Source: a virus
Length of the DNA stretch: 64,000 nt
Direction: 5' to 3' (one strand)
Virus record (IMG/VR): IMGVR_UViG_3300042887_002641
Span: 1-64,000 of that record
The position numbers were made by a program, and so were the translations under genes. Below are positions 55,901 through 62,946 of the stretch, in pieces. Under the pieces are notes generated by a model that saw only the letters and a program-made list of their open reading frames with translations, was not told the origin of the DNA and made no database searches. The first letter of the stretch is position 1; each line of letters opens with the position of its first letter.

Positions 55901-57359
55901 CAGTATTGGGCCAATTAGTTACTGATCCTGTTGAAGTGGTTAAAGAAGCATTACTTGCGTCAAACTGAGCAATTAGTCCATCTGTAATTGGAGGGTTAAC
56001 ATTGTCTGAATTTGTATATACGTTATTTTCTCCAACAAAGAAATCTGTTGTAATTACTTTATCAGTCTTAGCGAATGAATTAGTGGCTGTAATTGAAAGC
56101 GGAGTCGTATTTCCATAGGTTTTTGTTATTGGATCATAATTAGCAGGAACCTTAACCTTTAATAGTTTAACATCATAAGATCTTTCTGGAATCTTTGAGA
56201 AATAGGCAGCATTAAACTTAGAAGTTACAATAGCAGAATTCGTATATCTAAACGAAGAAGAATATATTTCAGTAATGCTTTCTAGATTTATAAAAGAAGC
56301 TCTTGAAGAATAAGTGTCTTCTGGAGTAATCTTTAATACTGATATATCCCAACCTAACCAATTTTCATTTTCGTTCAATGATAGAAACTTGGAAGAGGTG
56401 TCAAAAATAATTTGTTTAGAATATCCTTGAGTAATTTTTCCTTTCGACTCTAGTTCGAATATTTGAGGGAAAGTGTCCACTGTGACAGCTAAGTCTTTAG
56501 AATCATCAATTACTTTGGCTTTGTCTGAAATTAGATCAAGTACTGCGGAGTTGCTATTATAGCCTTCTTTGTAAATTGGCGAAATTCTAATTCTTATTTT
56601 AAAGTTATGACGGATTACAGAACCCACCCCAGCATCTAATGTTTGTCCATTAGTTAATTCAACATCTCTACTTGCTGGATCTAATGTAAATGTGCTGCTG
56701 CTTTGATTGGCACTTGTTACTCCTTCTATTTTTAAAGTGCCTTCTGATATTGGTTTTAAATCCTGATATTTTAAACTGACATAAAGAGAAGAAATTCTAA
56801 AATTAAGAGAAATCTTTTTGCATTCCCTGTTTAAAATGCGATAAGTTCTTTGATAATCAAGAGTTTCATCTTCAGTTGAAGCTAGTAGATTTGGACCTCT
56901 AAGTCTCTCTCCTATTGAGCGGATATAAGAAACATTGTCAAACTCTCCTCCAGATGAAGTCCCTTCTGGGGTTCCATTAGTTGCTTGAATGTTTATTTGC
57001 TGGAAGTTGTATTTATCTTGGCTGTCTAAAAGAGGGGTTTGATTCCATTGAACTGATCTTAAATATTTTGATTCTCCATCGCTACCCACAACTGATGGGT
57101 ATTCATTATAAGTAACTTTTTTAAATCCTAGGTCTCCAACTTGACCTGAAAAGCTATATTGTCCCTCAAGAAGACCTTCAATTGGTCCCTCTGACAAAAG
57201 ATCTTTTACTTTAGCAAATTGGTATACGTTATAAGTAAGTCCATCATATACAAATCCTTCAGCATCTTCATATGCAGCAGTTGGCGTTGGGGCTGCACTT
57301 GCTCCACCTCCACCTCCACCAAAACCTTTTATGTATTTAAAATCTTCAAGATTGTTCAT
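49989..57359 (-). CDS. Lambda J-like tail tip attachment protein with inserted lectin domain
   Basis: The protein has 2,456 residues, twice the size of lambda J. The N-terminal part (after a Gly-rich linker at 14-20) has YQFAKVKDLLSEGPIEGL and SVQWNQTPLLD, the classic start of the J family. Residues about 1100-1450 hold the central J core: NPAWCFYDLLTNKRYGVG, the ALKVLSDMASVFRGMFYYSNG block and GDVIKVYD. Between them, about 455-705, sits a concanavalin/LamG-like module (DGLIAQFDASNASLTTSTG to IRNWLNKKWNL) similar to the first lectin domain of the gene at 26781. Residues about 1450-2456 are beta-rich and probably bind receptor. It acts at the tail tip, in receptor recognition and control of ejection. 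Confidence 0.85.
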   Translation of the reverse strand: MNNLEDFKYIKGFGGGGGGASAAPTPTAAYEDAEGFVYDGLTYNVYQFAKVKDLLSEGPIEGLLEGQYSFSGQVGDLGFKKVTYNEYPSVVGSDGESKYLRSVQWNQTPLLDSQDKYNFQQINIQATNGTPEGTSSGGEFDNVSYIRSIGERLRGPNLLASTEDETLDYQRTYRILNRECKKISLNFRISSLYVSLKYQDLKPISEGTLKIEGVTSANQSSSTFTLDPASRDVELTNGQTLDAGVGSVIRHNFKIRIRISPIYKEGYNSNSAVLDLISDKAKVIDDSKDLAVTVDTFPQIFELESKGKITQGYSKQIIFDTSSKFLSLNENENWLGWDISVLKITPEDTYSSRASFINLESITEIYSSSFRYTNSAIVTSKFNAAYFSKIPERSYDVKLLKVKVPANYDPITKTYGNTTPLSITATNSFAKTDKVITTDFFVGENNVYTNSDNVNPPITDGLIAQFDASNASLTTSTGSVTNWPNTVAGSTIKCVLGNGTYASPNGSANKPTYGSTYSEQSPNGTYGVSFTTTQKARFVYQTETSPLADASNNYTVFAVCKWHDSATNTERNRIISSYSLENTFVLGFDGKFNNAFTVGSQIYGVMPVNFYQFNRSNYWNDANDTNTYIVGTSVSNLKDVNIFWQNTNYFVRPINAVAAPKGLAINSSASTSRCTVFEILVYNKALSKSDGIKIRNWLNKKWNLISSNLSYSTSVAGSYNTNVLNVASNTYLKMPLKTLCANGQRTKAYSYAGGSLATSDYYEFDLIPQRYWKNWKTPQNFSLKDQGFCSFYCDFFIKLGSIGDGNYTLIHRSNQFNLSMTISGENVSLILTVISPNESKNYTITKALDPAKYSTTKLKENFTRISFYILPKVVKPSISYTTNASKVNNINISDRTWTNDYITVRRATADGNERALAQELKDFYLVKAVSFKEDTSYSSNINNLPETCYKYIYCNFNAASQQTGGRSSTFVPVIERRLTKEYFPDILNAEIDVLVNLEKQIQCNINISNYAAYQTLCVGALYRPATDPVWQNEINQRAQIAPLAQEALNTYNKQEYHKTFDGSSTSVSLSSSQSEIKVLIPLAAGQIYDAVNTKTGPFIPSYFITNNNQIEIFTSPAGFGGKIEGYADSIRVNQIDFDRLSLSKAFARNLFSEGLSRKTTVYDAAGVLPYSTSNDYWDGEFKTEKEWTDNPAWCFYDLLTNKRYGVGNYVTENDVDKWSLYQIAKYCDELVSDGFGGVEPRFTCNVYLQTQDDALKVLSDMASVFRGMFYYSNGFIYAINDMPEDTPIYSFTNSNVSDGNFTYESTSLKDRNSVVYIRYIDKNNFYKPAVEYVENIEAVRKFGFKETELTAFGCTSRGQAQRLGRWLLASEYNETETVSFEAGPECVYLKPGDVIKVYDYNRKYKTVGGRLNNINISGDTNVTTGILTLDRKLDFNFSGNQNYKLTILSPKYNLDPSFKDAAGDSIVTSNLDYNDYRKPLTNSFIVGSGNLITGQYYDSIRITGLAPVMASGLNVTGLSYFTGASGMSPKSITWALENSGNLNGSTDSDYDFYRVFRIQESTEGSNYTVIGSQMYHLKYAQIESGLNITPAKPPAPEASAPSRALFTLGVAEANGVIDQSKVLIEIFYDSSIKDTTIGFKIFNKAFYGSDFNPNSSSDFKFVPIDIYESYVNTVLDKSNIKGSIRIYGANINNSSPLTYVEASNSQNSNELFVSPVVAITYDDVNTSSSITLNNKVYAFTSPIDLTKAQYFQSTAPSQIQSVKPPESLSFNIPLQFIKNPNKFNNLDYPYRIAIIPEKVDTKDAFGTVYNKYLNVSNWEDYLTFDEDQTSDNIYNYKTSNVFAKYRNFSLAIDKMTFTDVGMKSTSNDFKNVDGFLLVTYDNQDADLKKSLNAILKDTRATYSIVTSQGSNRLKFTIQQDTASSFINAFYLLLMPSENIFEFGKNSINHNPDGSPLSVNDNTGKEIIDSHFITISNNQSIFNFNDLSDDNGKGFDSTQYNAYLIAVDSFMFAWQFNSNAATARNILDYYSSFIDKDNNIGKIYPQISDPIVIKQESSTPLSFSLESVLKDADTRYLHFTINKTVLTENIFDTSVNTLPSPAYAISRKSVIYKPTTNANLAAGAKDDRVLSSDPDGTMAYYKLSLQNRDNIPNASLSPKIPTGKRAYVLNGNKIFTRALVPDANTVSLRAVESETANAFKSKAKITNSSFGEGNEEFFDISITRLTNSTFTGNIKSLIPDYTNTYLIPINASNSNTEENAKSNFNSLLNDGLLNSSFNAINVTPENNFSELGVNTKNVQMLINAEPNNFTVYTINQQTANSFNFGIANSSFYAGVPVLENESLSIFFTIGSVNKTKAIKVYCFIGEDFVASEVDKTQIIPGDDNIIKVTLKNVPYANYYANASSYSADASITNPTFWKFKSAKNLAFAHLSARSNNRSFPLYNFHIQALELSVVITY

Positions 57360-57360
57360 T

Positions 57361-58086
57361 TTATATATTATTTATTTGAGCTTTTACGTCTGCTGCCGTT
57401 GATTTATTATCTAACTCAATGTTATTGACAGATACTTCAACTGTCTGAGATCCTATTTTCATTCTACCGTAACCAATTGGAACTGGACCGCCTTCTCCAA
57501 GAATGTTAGAAGGTCCATCAAATAAGTAGTTTGGCTTGCTGCCGTCTTCTTGTATTTTTCTAAAATCATCAAATTTTGGAGGCGACATCATTAATAATGT
57601 AATACCTGTTACAGCTAATCCTATACCTGCTCCAATCATCGCTCCTGCAATCGTTGCGCTTGTTGTAGAACCAGCAACAAAGCCTAATGCAGCAGGTGCA
57701 AAAACGCCTGTAGCTATTAACAAAACGCCAAGAACTAAAGCTAAGACTCCTTTGGTTGTATTGTTTCCGCCTCCCCCACCAGCACCCCTAATAATTGGAA
57801 CGATATCTAAGGTTTCTAGCTTTTCATTAATCATTACTAATTCAGAATTGAGAATAGAGTCTGGTTTTTCTAGAGAAATATTTTCTGGATTCATTATTTC
57901 TCTCTTATTAACAAGCACTTTGTACTCTACGCTTTTTTCTGCTGCTCCTATTAGATATTTTAAGAGCTTGCCTTTAGACAAGACCTGAATAGCTCGCAAT
58001 GCTTCCTTTATGGAATTTACTTTTAAATTCCAACTTTCTCTTCCTACTTGTTCTGCTATTTCTCCGTGTAAGGTAATACTAGTCAT
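57361..58086 (-). CDS. Lambda I-like tail assembly protein
   Basis: The 241-residue protein starts MTSITLHGEIAEQVG, the beta-grasp-like opening of the lambda I family, with the helix SIKEALRAIQVL. A Gly-rich linker (101-107) leads to two hydrophobic segments at about 113-138 and 144-167, likely membrane-inserting hairpins, then a conserved C-terminal tail with GPVPIGYGRMKIGSQ, typical of the family. It is located between the K-like and J-like genes, its start overlapping the K-like stop by eight bases, as in lambda order. The hydrophobic hairpin may help pierce or contact the membrane. Confidence 0.85.
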   Translation of the reverse strand: MTSITLHGEIAEQVGRESWNLKVNSIKEALRAIQVLSKGKLLKYLIGAAEKSVEYKVLVNKREIMNPENISLEKPDSILNSELVMINEKLETLDIVPIIRGAGGGGGNNTTKGVLALVLGVLLIATGVFAPAALGFVAGSTTSATIAGAMIGAGIGLAVTGITLLMMSPPKFDDFRKIQEDGSKPNYLFDGPSNILGEGGPVPIGYGRMKIGSQTVEVSVNNIELDNKSTAADVKAQINNI

Positions 58087-58825
58087 AAAGGTGATGTCTC
58101 ATTATATAAATTACCCATTTTTTGTATTGGTTAGAAAGCTTTTCGGTAAGAGAACGCTTATTTCCGGGATGATGCAAAATAGTGTCTTCTCCAATATAAA
58201 CAGCGCAGTGTATTGGAAAATTATAAGCTTTTGTTCTCATTATTAGAACATCATTCTTTTTAAAATCAAAAACTTCTTTAAATCCGTTATATTCAAAATA
58301 CCTTTTTAAGTAATTATCTTTTTCTTTTAATGCTCCTTCTTCGTCTATAAATCTCTTGGTCGAGACCTCGTTATATTCTTCTTCAGATACAGATTCTTTT
58401 AGAACTTCTAATTCTGGGCATAGATGGATATTTAAATCGTGACAGAAATAATCTTTTACTAGCCAAAGGCAATCAGCAAATCCTAAAAGGAAAGGTCTTT
58501 TAGTGTATTGGATTTTGTATCCATTGGGATAATAGTTATGGAAAGTTCCGCTCTGTTTATTGTAAACTATACAAGGTAAACCTAGTCTTTCCGAAACAAT
58601 TATATCTGCATCAGAAATAGAATCAAAATTAATATGAGAATGATAATAAGCCGCAAAATTAGATTGGCTATAAATATCCATCGCAAATTCAGTAGCTGAA
58701 TTAATAAGGTTATCTTTCTTTTGTACCTCTAGTCCGTTATCTGTATGTACTAAAACGCCACATACTTCATTATTAGAAGTATTAGCGTGTTCTATGATTT
58801 TATTTTTAAGCTCTTCTGTTAGCAT
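58079..58825 (-). CDS. Lambda K-like protein 2 (JAMM plus NlpC/P60)
   Basis: The 248-residue protein is paralogous to the gene just upstream on the minus strand. The N-terminal JAMM/MPN-type part has Glu20 in NEVCGVLV and HSH at 62-64, but the loop to Ser71/Asp74 is one residue shorter than the usual HxHx7SxxD, so zinc binding may be altered. The C-terminal NlpC/P60 part has Cys119 in FADCLWLV, His206 in PIHCAVYIG and His218 in ILHHP, giving an intact catalytic set. Such proteins cleave tail or cell-wall peptides at the tip during assembly or entry. It overlaps the upstream copy by seven bases. Confidence 0.8.
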   Translation of the reverse strand: MLTEELKNKIIEHANTSNNEVCGVLVHTDNGLEVQKKDNLINSATEFAMDIYSQSNFAAYYHSHINFDSISDADIIVSERLGLPCIVYNKQSGTFHNYYPNGYKIQYTKRPFLLGFADCLWLVKDYFCHDLNIHLCPELEVLKESVSEEEYNEVSTKRFIDEEGALKEKDNYLKRYFEYNGFKEVFDFKKNDVLIMRTKAYNFPIHCAVYIGEDTILHHPGNKRSLTEKLSNQYKKWVIYIMRHHLYD

Positions 58826-59577
58826 AATTGTTTACTCCTTGCAAAACAATAGATTCTTCTCTTCTCTGCGTCTGTTAGTTTTTCTATTACTGACTTTTTA
58901 TTTCTTGGTTGATGTAGGATATAACCTTGTTCAAGGTAAATACCAAAATGAGAAGGATAGTTATCTAAATACTTGAACACAATAATATCATGTTTTTTAG
59001 CGTTTTCTATACCTTCTATTTTAATGAAGTTTTCTTTTTCAAAAAACTTATCAAAGTCCTCTGATTCACAAAACGCGATCAACTTGTTTTTAACAAATTC
59101 TGGATAGTTTTTGTCCCAATCTGCGCCTCTTTCGTAATGAAAAATTTTAACTCCAAATTCTTCGTTATAGTAATTTTCTACTATTGATAAACAGTCAGAT
59201 TGATTTATAACAAAGTTTTTATTTATGTATTTATTATAGTAGTTTTCTGGAGAATATTCTTCAAAAGAGTCTTTTTTTAGTATATATACTACATTCTTTA
59301 GATTAAGTTTATGGCTTATTTGTTTGTCTAGTTCTGAAAAAGAGTTATCTTGTATGCAGTGTGAATGATAAATTCCAGTAATTCTGCCATTCATCGTTGC
59401 TTTCAAGTAGTCCATTTGACATACAATGAATTCGTTTTCTTTATCTTGGGCAACATTCCTGCATGGAAATGCTTCTAGGATATTTTTTCTATTCAGCACT
59501 AAAAGACCGCAGCATTCTTCAGGATTTTCCTTTAGTGCGTGTTCTTTTATTTTTGCTTTTATTTCATCCGAAACCAT
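58819..59577 (-). CDS. Lambda K-like protein 1 (JAMM plus NlpC/P60)
   Basis: The 252-residue protein has a JAMM part with Glu21 in NPEECCGLL, HSH at 71-73, Ser81 and Asp84 in the standard HxHx7SxxD spacing. The NlpC/P60 part has Cys129 (NQSDCLSIV), His210 (PSHFGIYL) and His222 (ILHQP), so both catalytic sites look complete. The start overlaps the L-like stop by one base (TAATG). Most relatives have a single K gene; here two diverged copies are adjacent. It is inferred to act at the tail tip as a peptidoglycan endopeptidase and a tail-protein processing enzyme. Confidence 0.85.
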   Translation of the reverse strand: MVSDEIKAKIKEHALKENPEECCGLLVLNRKNILEAFPCRNVAQDKENEFIVCQMDYLKATMNGRITGIYHSHCIQDNSFSELDKQISHKLNLKNVVYILKKDSFEEYSPENYYNKYINKNFVINQSDCLSIVENYYNEEFGVKIFHYERGADWDKNYPEFVKNKLIAFCESEDFDKFFEKENFIKIEGIENAKKHDIIVFKYLDNYPSHFGIYLEQGYILHQPRNKKSVIEKLTDAEKRRIYCFARSKQLC

Positions 59578-60698
59578 TACAATGCTCCTCTATTGTAATT
59601 AGATACTCCATAGAATCCGCCAAAAGGTAAAGCATTTTCTCCAAATCTAATCTTACATCCTTTTATACTCTTAGAGCATTGGTCAGCTATCCAGTATTGT
59701 CCATTTGGAGGTGGGATATTCATGGGAACGTTTGTCTTGGCAACAAAATAGAAATTAATATTTTTCTTATTAATAACTACTACGTCGCCTTTGTTATAAG
59801 TTGTTGAGAGTTTCCAAGATTCTATTTTATTAGTTCCTACTGTTGTGCCAGAAAAGATTGGCATCTTTGAGATTATTTGATCATCTTCAGTGGCGCAAAC
59901 AGGAGCTTTTTCTCCAGTAGAATCGCTTTTATTTGGTATTGGAGTTATAGTGCCATGAGTATCTTCAGTTAGTTTTTCTTTATATTCATAGAGACAGCCT
60001 TCTCCTCTATATTGCCAAGGACAAATATAACTTAATACTCTTCGTTTAGGGAGTTTAGCTCTGTCTAGATCTATAGCACTTGATAGTTCAAATTGAATAC
60101 TATTTTTGTTTTCAGAAGATTTTCTATCAAAATAATAAATATCCCTAGGAAACTCGCAATTAGGATCAGGATCAAATCCTTCTGGTATTATAAGTCTATC
60201 TGGCGACAGAGGAGAGGTTCCGTCGTTTTGATAGAAATTTGATCTGTCAAGAAATTTAGCAAATGTTCTAATTCTAGTAAACTTAGCTCCAATTAAATCT
60301 CCAAAATTAACAGTTCCTCTAAATAAGCTAAACACATCAAGCATATCATCAGAAAAACTGATCTGAACTTTAGGCTTAGGAAATACGCCTCTTGAAGCTA
60401 TTTCAAAACCCTCTGTAGAAAGCGGAGCAGGTAGATACGCATTTCCTTTCCAGTAAATGATGTTTCTTCCGAGCTTTAAATTATTATGAAGGCGAATTAC
60501 CCTATAATTAAAAACACCAGTTTCTGCTCCCGGCAATGATATTTGAAAATTCTTAATGTTAACTACAAACTGAGAAGCAGTATCAAATCCAATTTCAGTT
60601 AAGTCTACTTCAAATAAAGAAATTATCGAAGAAGGCTCAAGAGAAAAGAACTCTCTGTTTACTTTTAAAGATGAATCTTTGTCTTGTTGAGTAGCCAT
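59577..60698 (-). CDS. Lambda L-like minor tail protein with four-Cys cluster and inserted binding module
   Basis: The 373-residue protein's N-terminal two thirds follow the L family (FSLEPSSIISLFEVDL, VKVQIS-like strands, FDRKSSENKNSIQFELSS). The conserved Cys region is Cys226 and Cys235 in ICPWQYRGEGCLYEY, with Cys341 and Cys348 in DQCSKSIKGCKIRF, ending FGGFYG. In lambda L four Cys in this region hold an iron-sulfur cluster. Between the two Cys pairs lies an insertion (about 285-340), WKLSTTYNKGDVVVINKK followed by NIPPPNGQYW, resembling a small carbohydrate-binding module (type 5/12). Its position after the M-like gene fits lambda order. Confidence 0.85.
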   Translation of the reverse strand: MATQQDKDSSLKVNREFFSLEPSSIISLFEVDLTEIGFDTASQFVVNIKNFQISLPGAETGVFNYRVIRLHNNLKLGRNIIYWKGNAYLPAPLSTEGFEIASRGVFPKPKVQISFSDDMLDVFSLFRGTVNFGDLIGAKFTRIRTFAKFLDRSNFYQNDGTSPLSPDRLIIPEGFDPDPNCEFPRDIYYFDRKSSENKNSIQFELSSAIDLDRAKLPKRRVLSYICPWQYRGEGCLYEYKEKLTEDTHGTITPIPNKSDSTGEKAPVCATEDDQIISKMPIFSGTTVGTNKIESWKLSTTYNKGDVVVINKKNINFYFVAKTNVPMNIPPPNGQYWIADQCSKSIKGCKIRFGENALPFGGFYGVSNYNRGAL

Positions 60699-60702
60699 AG
60701 GA

Positions 60703-61257
60703 TTATGCTGGTACTTCTTCGAACGTAGCCTTTATGGAAAAGTTATTAAAAAATGGATTAGATGAACTCCATCTTCTACAAACAAATAGCTTGGCATCAG
60801 TTGATGCAACTGAATAAGGCGCAGATGGGTAGTAAATGAAAGCTGTTTTCGCAGATCTAGCACTTAAAAAGTGCAGTATTGCAGTACATTCATCTAGAGT
60901 TAATCCATCAAAGTTTAATTCAAAATTAAGAAGATTAAAGTTTATTTGATCGCTAACTCTCTTTTCGTATCCATCTCCATATTTTATTACATTAACTTTG
61001 GGATCAAAATTTGCTTGAGTTTGATAAGAAGGCTTCCAAATAAACAAAGGGTAGTCTTTCTTGACGACTGGGTGTTGAAAATATCCTCCCCAGTAAGCAT
61101 CAGTATTAGAGATTACATTAGAATAGACTGGAGGATTATTTGTGGGTACGCCAGCTTTGGCATAATAGTATCGATTATCTGTATACACAATAATGTCATG
61201 CTTATTGTATGCGACAGAATTGCTCCATGAGCTAATATTAAAAATTGAACTAGACAT
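60703..61257 (-). CDS. Lambda M-like minor tail protein with N-terminal binding module
   Basis: The 184-residue protein is first gene of the minus-strand block. Residues about 8-58 (WSNSVAYNKHDIIVYTDNR, then NNPP) form a small type 5/12 carbohydrate-binding-like module, the same as that in the L-like protein. The rest is M-like: FIWKPSYQTQ, NVIKYGDGYEKR (89-100), LNFELNFDGLTLDECTAIL and CRRWSSSNPF. This protein links the tape measure end to the tip complex. AAAAGGT lies directly upstream of the ATG at 61257, and a GTGTAATAATAAG element 20 bases further upstream. Confidence 0.82.
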   Translation of the reverse strand: MSSSIFNISSWSNSVAYNKHDIIVYTDNRYYYAKAGVPTNNPPVYSNVISNTDAYWGGYFQHPVVKKDYPLFIWKPSYQTQANFDPKVNVIKYGDGYEKRVSDQINFNLLNFELNFDGLTLDECTAILHFLSARSAKTAFIYYPSAPYSVASTDAKLFVCRRWSSSNPFFNNFSIKATFEEVPA

Positions 61258-61276
61258 ACCTTTTACCTTTTACCAA

Positions 61277-61289
61277 CTTATTATTACAC
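61277..61289 (-). promoter_or_regulatory. Putative late promoter of the minus-strand tail-tip block
   Basis: On the minus strand this reads GTGTAATAATAAG, about 20 bases before the M-like ATG. It is the mirror of the plus-strand element six bases away, with which it forms an imperfect inverted repeat. Confidence 0.55.
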
Positions 61290-61295
61290 TTTTTT

Positions 61296-61308
61296 GTGTA
61301 AATAATAA
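61296..61308 (+). promoter_or_regulatory. Putative late promoter of the plus-strand tube-like genes
   Basis: GTGTAAATAATAA ends six bases before the ATG at 61315. If it is a -10-type element the message would be leaderless or nearly so. It is partner of the minus-strand element at 61277-61289. Confidence 0.55.
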
Positions 61309-61314
61309 AATAAG

Positions 61315-62133
61315 ATGGCATTATCTCGACTAAATAAGCAGAACTTGGATTTTTACTTGAATCAAAGCCAAGTTCATGGCGTTCAGGAGATTCAGGCTTC
61401 CTATCAAATGCCAGTTCAACATACCAAATATCTTGGTATGAATAGCAGCTTTTACACTCCAGAAGGAGCAAAGGCTGCTAATTTGTCTGTGACTAGTTTA
61501 TTAACAACGTCCAATGATTTTCTTGGTTGCACAGGGGAAGCTGGAAATTATGGCTTCGTAACCAAGAAGGCTAATCCTAGTTCTAATATCCTATTTGGAT
61601 TTCAAAGTGGATATTTAACTTCTTATACTTGCGGTGCCCAAATCGGAGAAATTCCTACTGTTAGAGCAGATTTTCAAATTTTTAATGATGCTGGTTCAAT
61701 TTCTTCGGCGGGTTCTTTTAATCAAACTAGCTCAACAGCATTGGTAAACTCAAACACTATTGATATAGGAATAAATGATTTCACAACAAATAGAGTCAAT
61801 TCTTTCAATTTAAGCATAGCAGTTAATAGAAATCCCGCCTATTACTTAGGCTCTTCCACTCCTTTTTCTGTTAAAAGTATTTACCCTCTTGAAGTGAGTT
61901 GTGATTTTAATATAGCTCAAGACAACTATGTGCTTCAAAAGCTGTCTGATTTGTCTTATAACTTGAAGAATATAAGTAATTTTTATATTAACACTAAAGA
62001 TTTTAATGGTAATTCAGTAAACTTTAATTTTGGAAGTTCGTTATGTTATTTCATTGACGTTTCCGAAGACTTCTCTGCTAGTGTAAATTCTCCTGTAGGA
62101 ATAACGGTAAGGTACAGGGGCTATCTGAAATAA
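61315..62133 (+). CDS. Tail tube-like protein 3
   Basis: The 272-residue, all-beta protein aligns by pattern with the two tube genes: GVQEIQASYQMPVQH matches RVQSCNYNFNIARRD, GYLTSYTCGAQIGEIP matches GFLTNYSINAAVGDFP, and FNLSIAVNRNPAYYLGSS matches FSISMGLNRTPLQKIGSR. It follows the divergent promoter pair, with a start six bases after the plus element. Being encoded beyond the tip genes, it may be a distal tail or tube-to-tip adaptor subunit instead of the bulk tube. Confidence 0.6.
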   Translation: MALSRLNKQNLDFYLNQSQVHGVQEIQASYQMPVQHTKYLGMNSSFYTPEGAKAANLSVTSLLTTSNDFLGCTGEAGNYGFVTKKANPSSNILFGFQSGYLTSYTCGAQIGEIPTVRADFQIFNDAGSISSAGSFNQTSSTALVNSNTIDIGINDFTTNRVNSFNLSIAVNRNPAYYLGSSTPFSVKSIYPLEVSCDFNIAQDNYVLQKLSDLSYNLKNISNFYINTKDFNGNSVNFNFGSSLCYFIDVSEDFSASVNSPVGITVRYRGYLK

Positions 62134-62142
62134 GGCAAAAGG

Positions 62143-62946
62143 ATGAAATATTTTAATGAGTGTGAAGTAATATTTAATTCGCGTTTTGGGTCAGGACTAG
62201 TTCTGGCTCAGAATACTTCTATTGGAGTAAATAGAAACATAAATTCTACTTATGTAATCGGAAGACAAAACTCGTCTCAGATGTTTAAAACTAAAGCAGA
62301 TGAGACTAATATTGAGTTTACTTATTTTCCAAACATCTCTGATCCTATATATAAATGTTTCGATTACATAAAAACAGGAATTTTTACTGGTAGCTTTCCT
62401 GAAGCAGTTGTTCCTGTTCAGGTTGTTTTGGCAGGGGTAAGTGGGTCTTTTTATCCTTCTAGATATTCATTGACAGTAAATCCTAATTCAAAAGTACAAG
62501 CTTCTGTTTCTCTTTCTAGTTTTTCTAATCTTTCTGGAAGTATTAATGACAAAACTGCAATTAATAATTTAGCCAGCGGATCAGGCATAGCTCATTCGTG
62601 GAATGCTAAAGTCTCAGGAACAGCCGCTCTTTATAATGTTTTAGACTTCAACTACGGCATCTCTATCAACTGGAATCCAATTTATTCAGTCGGTCAACAA
62701 AGACCAAGACAAGTTGATTTGTCCGCTGGAGAAGAAACGTTTGATTTTACTGTAGAAAATTTTAATTCAAATTTCTCTAACGCAGACTTATCAACAGCAG
62801 AAAACGCCAAGATAAACATAACTACTTTTGGCGATCAATCAATAATGATTATCAACACTTCAGGAAGTAAGATTGACTCTTCCAATCTATCAATTAATAT
62901 TGACGATTTCGCTAAAAATAAAATATCATTAAAAAGGAGTTTCTAA
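62143..62946 (+). CDS. Tail tube-like protein 4
   Basis: The 267-residue protein starts nine bases after the preceding gene with an AAAAGG ribosome site. It is all-beta; FYPSRYSLTVNPNSKVQASVS corresponds to the GYLTSY block of the neighbours, and YGISINWNPIYSVGQQRPR to the NRNPxxxLGS block. The C-terminus ends in a charged tail (INIDDFAKNKISLKRSF). It probably forms part of the same structural set as the flanking genes. The function is inferred from resemblance. Confidence 0.52.
   Translation: MKYFNECEVIFNSRFGSGLVLAQNTSIGVNRNINSTYVIGRQNSSQMFKTKADETNIEFTYFPNISDPIYKCFDYIKTGIFTGSFPEAVVPVQVVLAGVSGSFYPSRYSLTVNPNSKVQASVSLSSFSNLSGSINDKTAINNLASGSGIAHSWNAKVSGTAALYNVLDFNYGISINWNPIYSVGQQRPRQVDLSAGEETFDFTVENFNSNFSNADLSTAENAKINITTFGDQSIMIINTSGSKIDSSNLSINIDDFAKNKISLKRSF

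Noticed and set aside
57536-57988. Plus-strand 150-codon open frame opposite the I-like gene
   Set aside because: The opposite strand encodes a well-recognised I-like protein with normal neighbours; the Pro and Ala-rich shadow is a by-product of its Gly and Ala-rich sequence.
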